Assembly (NCBI GenBank): GCA_001873845.1 | Contig: MNZY01000233.1 | Coordinates: 1 to 7,844, forward strand | Origin: Candidatus Altarchaeum sp. CG2_30_32_3053 | GTDB taxonomy: Archaea > Altiarchaeota > Altiarchaeia > Altiarchaeales > Altiarchaeaceae | Direction: 5' to 3' | DNA: 7,844 nucleotides | Shown here: positions 6,467 through 7,844 of the stretch, piece after piece | Numbering within the stretch: position 1 is the stretch's first letter | How the letters are laid out: the number at the start of each line of letters is the position of its first letter | The notes under the pieces: model-generated | What the model saw: only the letters and a program-made list of their open reading frames with translations | Databases searched by the model: none | What the model was told of the DNA's origin: nothing | Program-made: the position numbers and the translations under genes

Positions 6467-6468
6467 TT

Positions 6469-7701
6469 TTATCTTATTTTTTCAAAAATTTCTTTTGCGT
6501 AATCCATATTGATTTTCCTGTCTTTTATCATGATTTCTGCAACCCTGGTGGTAGTTTCAGCGGGAACGCCTGCACTTATTGCAATATTTCTTGCGTGTAA
6601 TTCCATGTGCCCTCTCTGAATTCCCTCTGTTGATAGTGCTTTCAATGCTGCTAAATTTTGTGCCAGACCAAGAGATGCTGCAACTTCAGCAAGTTCTCCT
6701 GCTGATTTCACATTTAAAATTTTTAAATTTGTTCTCGCCTGCGGATGGACTTTTGTTGCCCCGCCTATTATTCCGACTGCCATTGGAATTTCAATACTTC
6801 CGACTAAATTTCCGTCTTTGTCTTTGCTGTAATGGGTTAATGGAATGTAACCATGCATCGCAGCATAACTGTGTGCCCCTGCTTCAACTGCCCTGAAATC
6901 ATTTCCCGTTGCGATTATCAAAGCATCAATTCCGTTCATTATACCTTTGTTATGTGTAGCACATCTGAATATATCACTCACTGCAAACTTGTATGCTGTT
7001 AAAATTTTATCAACCACGCTTTCGCCACCCAGTGTATCTTTATCAAATATCGCATAAGAGTATGCCTTTCTGTATATTGCTAAATTTGAAATAATTTTTA
7101 ATAAAACATCTCCTCCGGTTATTTCTTTTATTTTTTCTTTAACTCTTTCTGTCATCGTATTTACTGCGTTTGCTCCCATAGCATCCCTGCAATCAACAAG
7201 TAAATGAACAACCAGTATATTATCACTGATCTTCCGCACTTCAATATCTTTGCATCCGCCTCCGAATTTTACCAGTGTAGCATCGCAGGCATTTGCCATC
7301 TCAATTATTTCCTTCCTATATTTTAAAATTTTAATCTGTGCTATTTCAACATCATCTAAATTTATCACCTGAATCTGTCCTATCATTACCGGCTCATCAG
7401 TATGTGTTATAAATCCACCTTTAACCCGCGCCATTTTTGCTGCGTTTGAGGCAGCTGCAATGACTGACGCTTCTTCTGTTGCCATGGGAATTAAATAGTC
7501 ATTTCCGTTTATCAAAAAATTTGTTGCTATCCCCAAAGGTAATTCGTAGGTTCCGATTACATTTTCAACCATCTTGTCTGCAATGTTTGTCAAATTTCCA
7601 TTATAATATGCAATTTCTTCATCAGTTAAATTCGTAAGTTCCTTGATATTTTTCCTCCGTTCATCAAGGGACATCTTGTACAAATGTATTTTTGAATCCA
7701 T
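6469..7701 (-). CDS. hmgA: Hydroxymethylglutaryl-CoA reductase, class II
   Basis: This 410-residue enzyme interconverts HMG-CoA and mevalonate; in archaea it supplies isoprenoids for ether lipids. Class II signatures are clear: EEAS (76-79) with the catalytic Glu, DAMGAN (173-178) in the cofactor-binding region, HNKGIMNGID (250-259) with catalytic Lys252, TGND (265-268) with Asp268, and RGHMELHARNIA (363-374) with the catalytic His, probably His365. The Lys-Asp spacing of 16 matches the Pseudomonas mevalonii enzyme (Lys267, Asp283). The C-terminal flap domain is present, so the protein is complete. Class II enzymes were first known as bacterial mevalonate-degrading, NADH-using enzymes, and those of Archaeoglobus and relatives are thought to come by transfer from bacteria. 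Most archaea carry class I. The reading frame starts at the ATG closest to a TATA-like element, with no Shine-Dalgarno sequence, and its TAA is 2 bp from the lonB start. Confidence 0.97.
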   Translation of the reverse strand: MDSKIHLYKMSLDERRKNIKELTNLTDEEIAYYNGNLTNIADKMVENVIGTYELPLGIATNFLINGNDYLIPMATEEASVIAAASNAAKMARVKGGFITHTDEPVMIGQIQVINLDDVEIAQIKILKYRKEIIEMANACDATLVKFGGGCKDIEVRKISDNILVVHLLVDCRDAMGANAVNTMTERVKEKIKEITGGDVLLKIISNLAIYRKAYSYAIFDKDTLGGESVVDKILTAYKFAVSDIFRCATHNKGIMNGIDALIIATGNDFRAVEAGAHSYAAMHGYIPLTHYSKDKDGNLVGSIEIPMAVGIIGGATKVHPQARTNLKILNVKSAGELAEVAASLGLAQNLAALKALSTEGIQRGHMELHARNIAISAGVPAETTTRVAEIMIKDRKINMDYAKEIFEKIR

Positions 7702-7726
7702 TTTAAAGTTATCATATAAAAAATTT

Positions 7727-7741
7727 ATTTTATAAATTTAG
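7727..7741 (-). promoter_or_regulatory. TATA-box-like element of the hmgA-lonB operon
   Basis: Reading the minus strand, CTAAATTTATAAAAT lies about 26-40 bp before the hmgA ATG. With the usual archaeal spacing of roughly 25 bp from TATA box to transcription start, the transcript would begin within a few bases of the ATG, giving a leaderless or very short-leader mRNA. That agrees with the absence of a Shine-Dalgarno sequence. The assignment rests on sequence and spacing in a very AT-rich background. Confidence 0.45.
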
Positions 7742-7763
7742 TTTTCAAGTTGTTATTTTTATT

Positions 7764-7844
7764 TTATCTTTCTTTTTCATTATCTTTCTTTTTCATTATC
7801 TTTCTTTTTCATTATCTTTCTTTTTCATTATCTTTCTTTTTCAT
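7764..7844. repeat. 16-bp tandem repeat at the right edge (five units plus one base)
   Basis: The unit TTATCTTTCTTTTTCA is repeated exactly five times (7764-7779, 7780-7795, 7796-7811, 7812-7827, 7828-7843) and continues to the last base. On the hmgA-sense strand it is a purine-rich TGAAAAAGAAAGATAA array that starts 62 bp upstream of the ATG, beyond the TATA-like element. Every frame is broken by stops, so it is not coding. It may be a true minisatellite or an artefact of sequence-end extension. Confidence 0.9.

Overview
The window is an AT-rich stretch of archaeal DNA. Three intact protein genes support this. One is a KH/metallo-beta-lactamase/beta-CASP protein of the archaeal aCPSF1 (FttA) family. 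The second is a membrane-anchored LonB protease with its transmembrane hairpin inside the AAA+ module. The third is a class II HMG-CoA reductase, the entry enzyme of mevalonate and archaeal lipid synthesis. None has a convincing Shine-Dalgarno sequence, which suggests leaderless or SD-independent initiation. The lineage cannot be fixed from the sequence; an uncultivated low-GC euryarchaeal, Altiarchaeota or DPANN-type genome is plausible but is only a guess.

Layout: bases 1-66 look like the last 21 codons of a plus-strand gene with a CxxC-containing tail, possibly prolyl-tRNA synthetase. An exact 174-bp tandem duplication (1-348) carries this tail plus downstream DNA. Bases 101-791 are a dense array of short perfect hairpins joined by a few recurring linkers. 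They are followed by an AT-rich leader region with a 26-bp tandem repeat and a GAAAAA microsatellite, and then fttA (1221-3179, plus). A convergent intergenic region (3180-3856) holds a second hairpin array of the same family. On the minus strand, hmgA (7701-6469) and lonB (6466-3857) are separated by 2 bp and are almost certainly one transcription unit, with a TATA-like element just upstream of hmgA. The right edge is a 16-bp tandem repeat running off the window.

The genes suggest three housekeeping themes: RNA 3'-end formation and transcription termination (FttA), isoprenoid lipid supply (HMG-CoA reductase) and membrane protein quality control (LonB). The least ordinary items are three. First, the mosaic hairpin/linker repeat family fills both long intergenic gaps. 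Second, lonB carries two tandem copies of a 91-residue N-terminal domain that standard archaeal LonB lacks. Third, hmgA and lonB are tightly coupled. Both window ends lie in tandem repeats, and the left one starts exactly at a repeat-unit boundary, so assembly artefacts at the ends are a real possibility.
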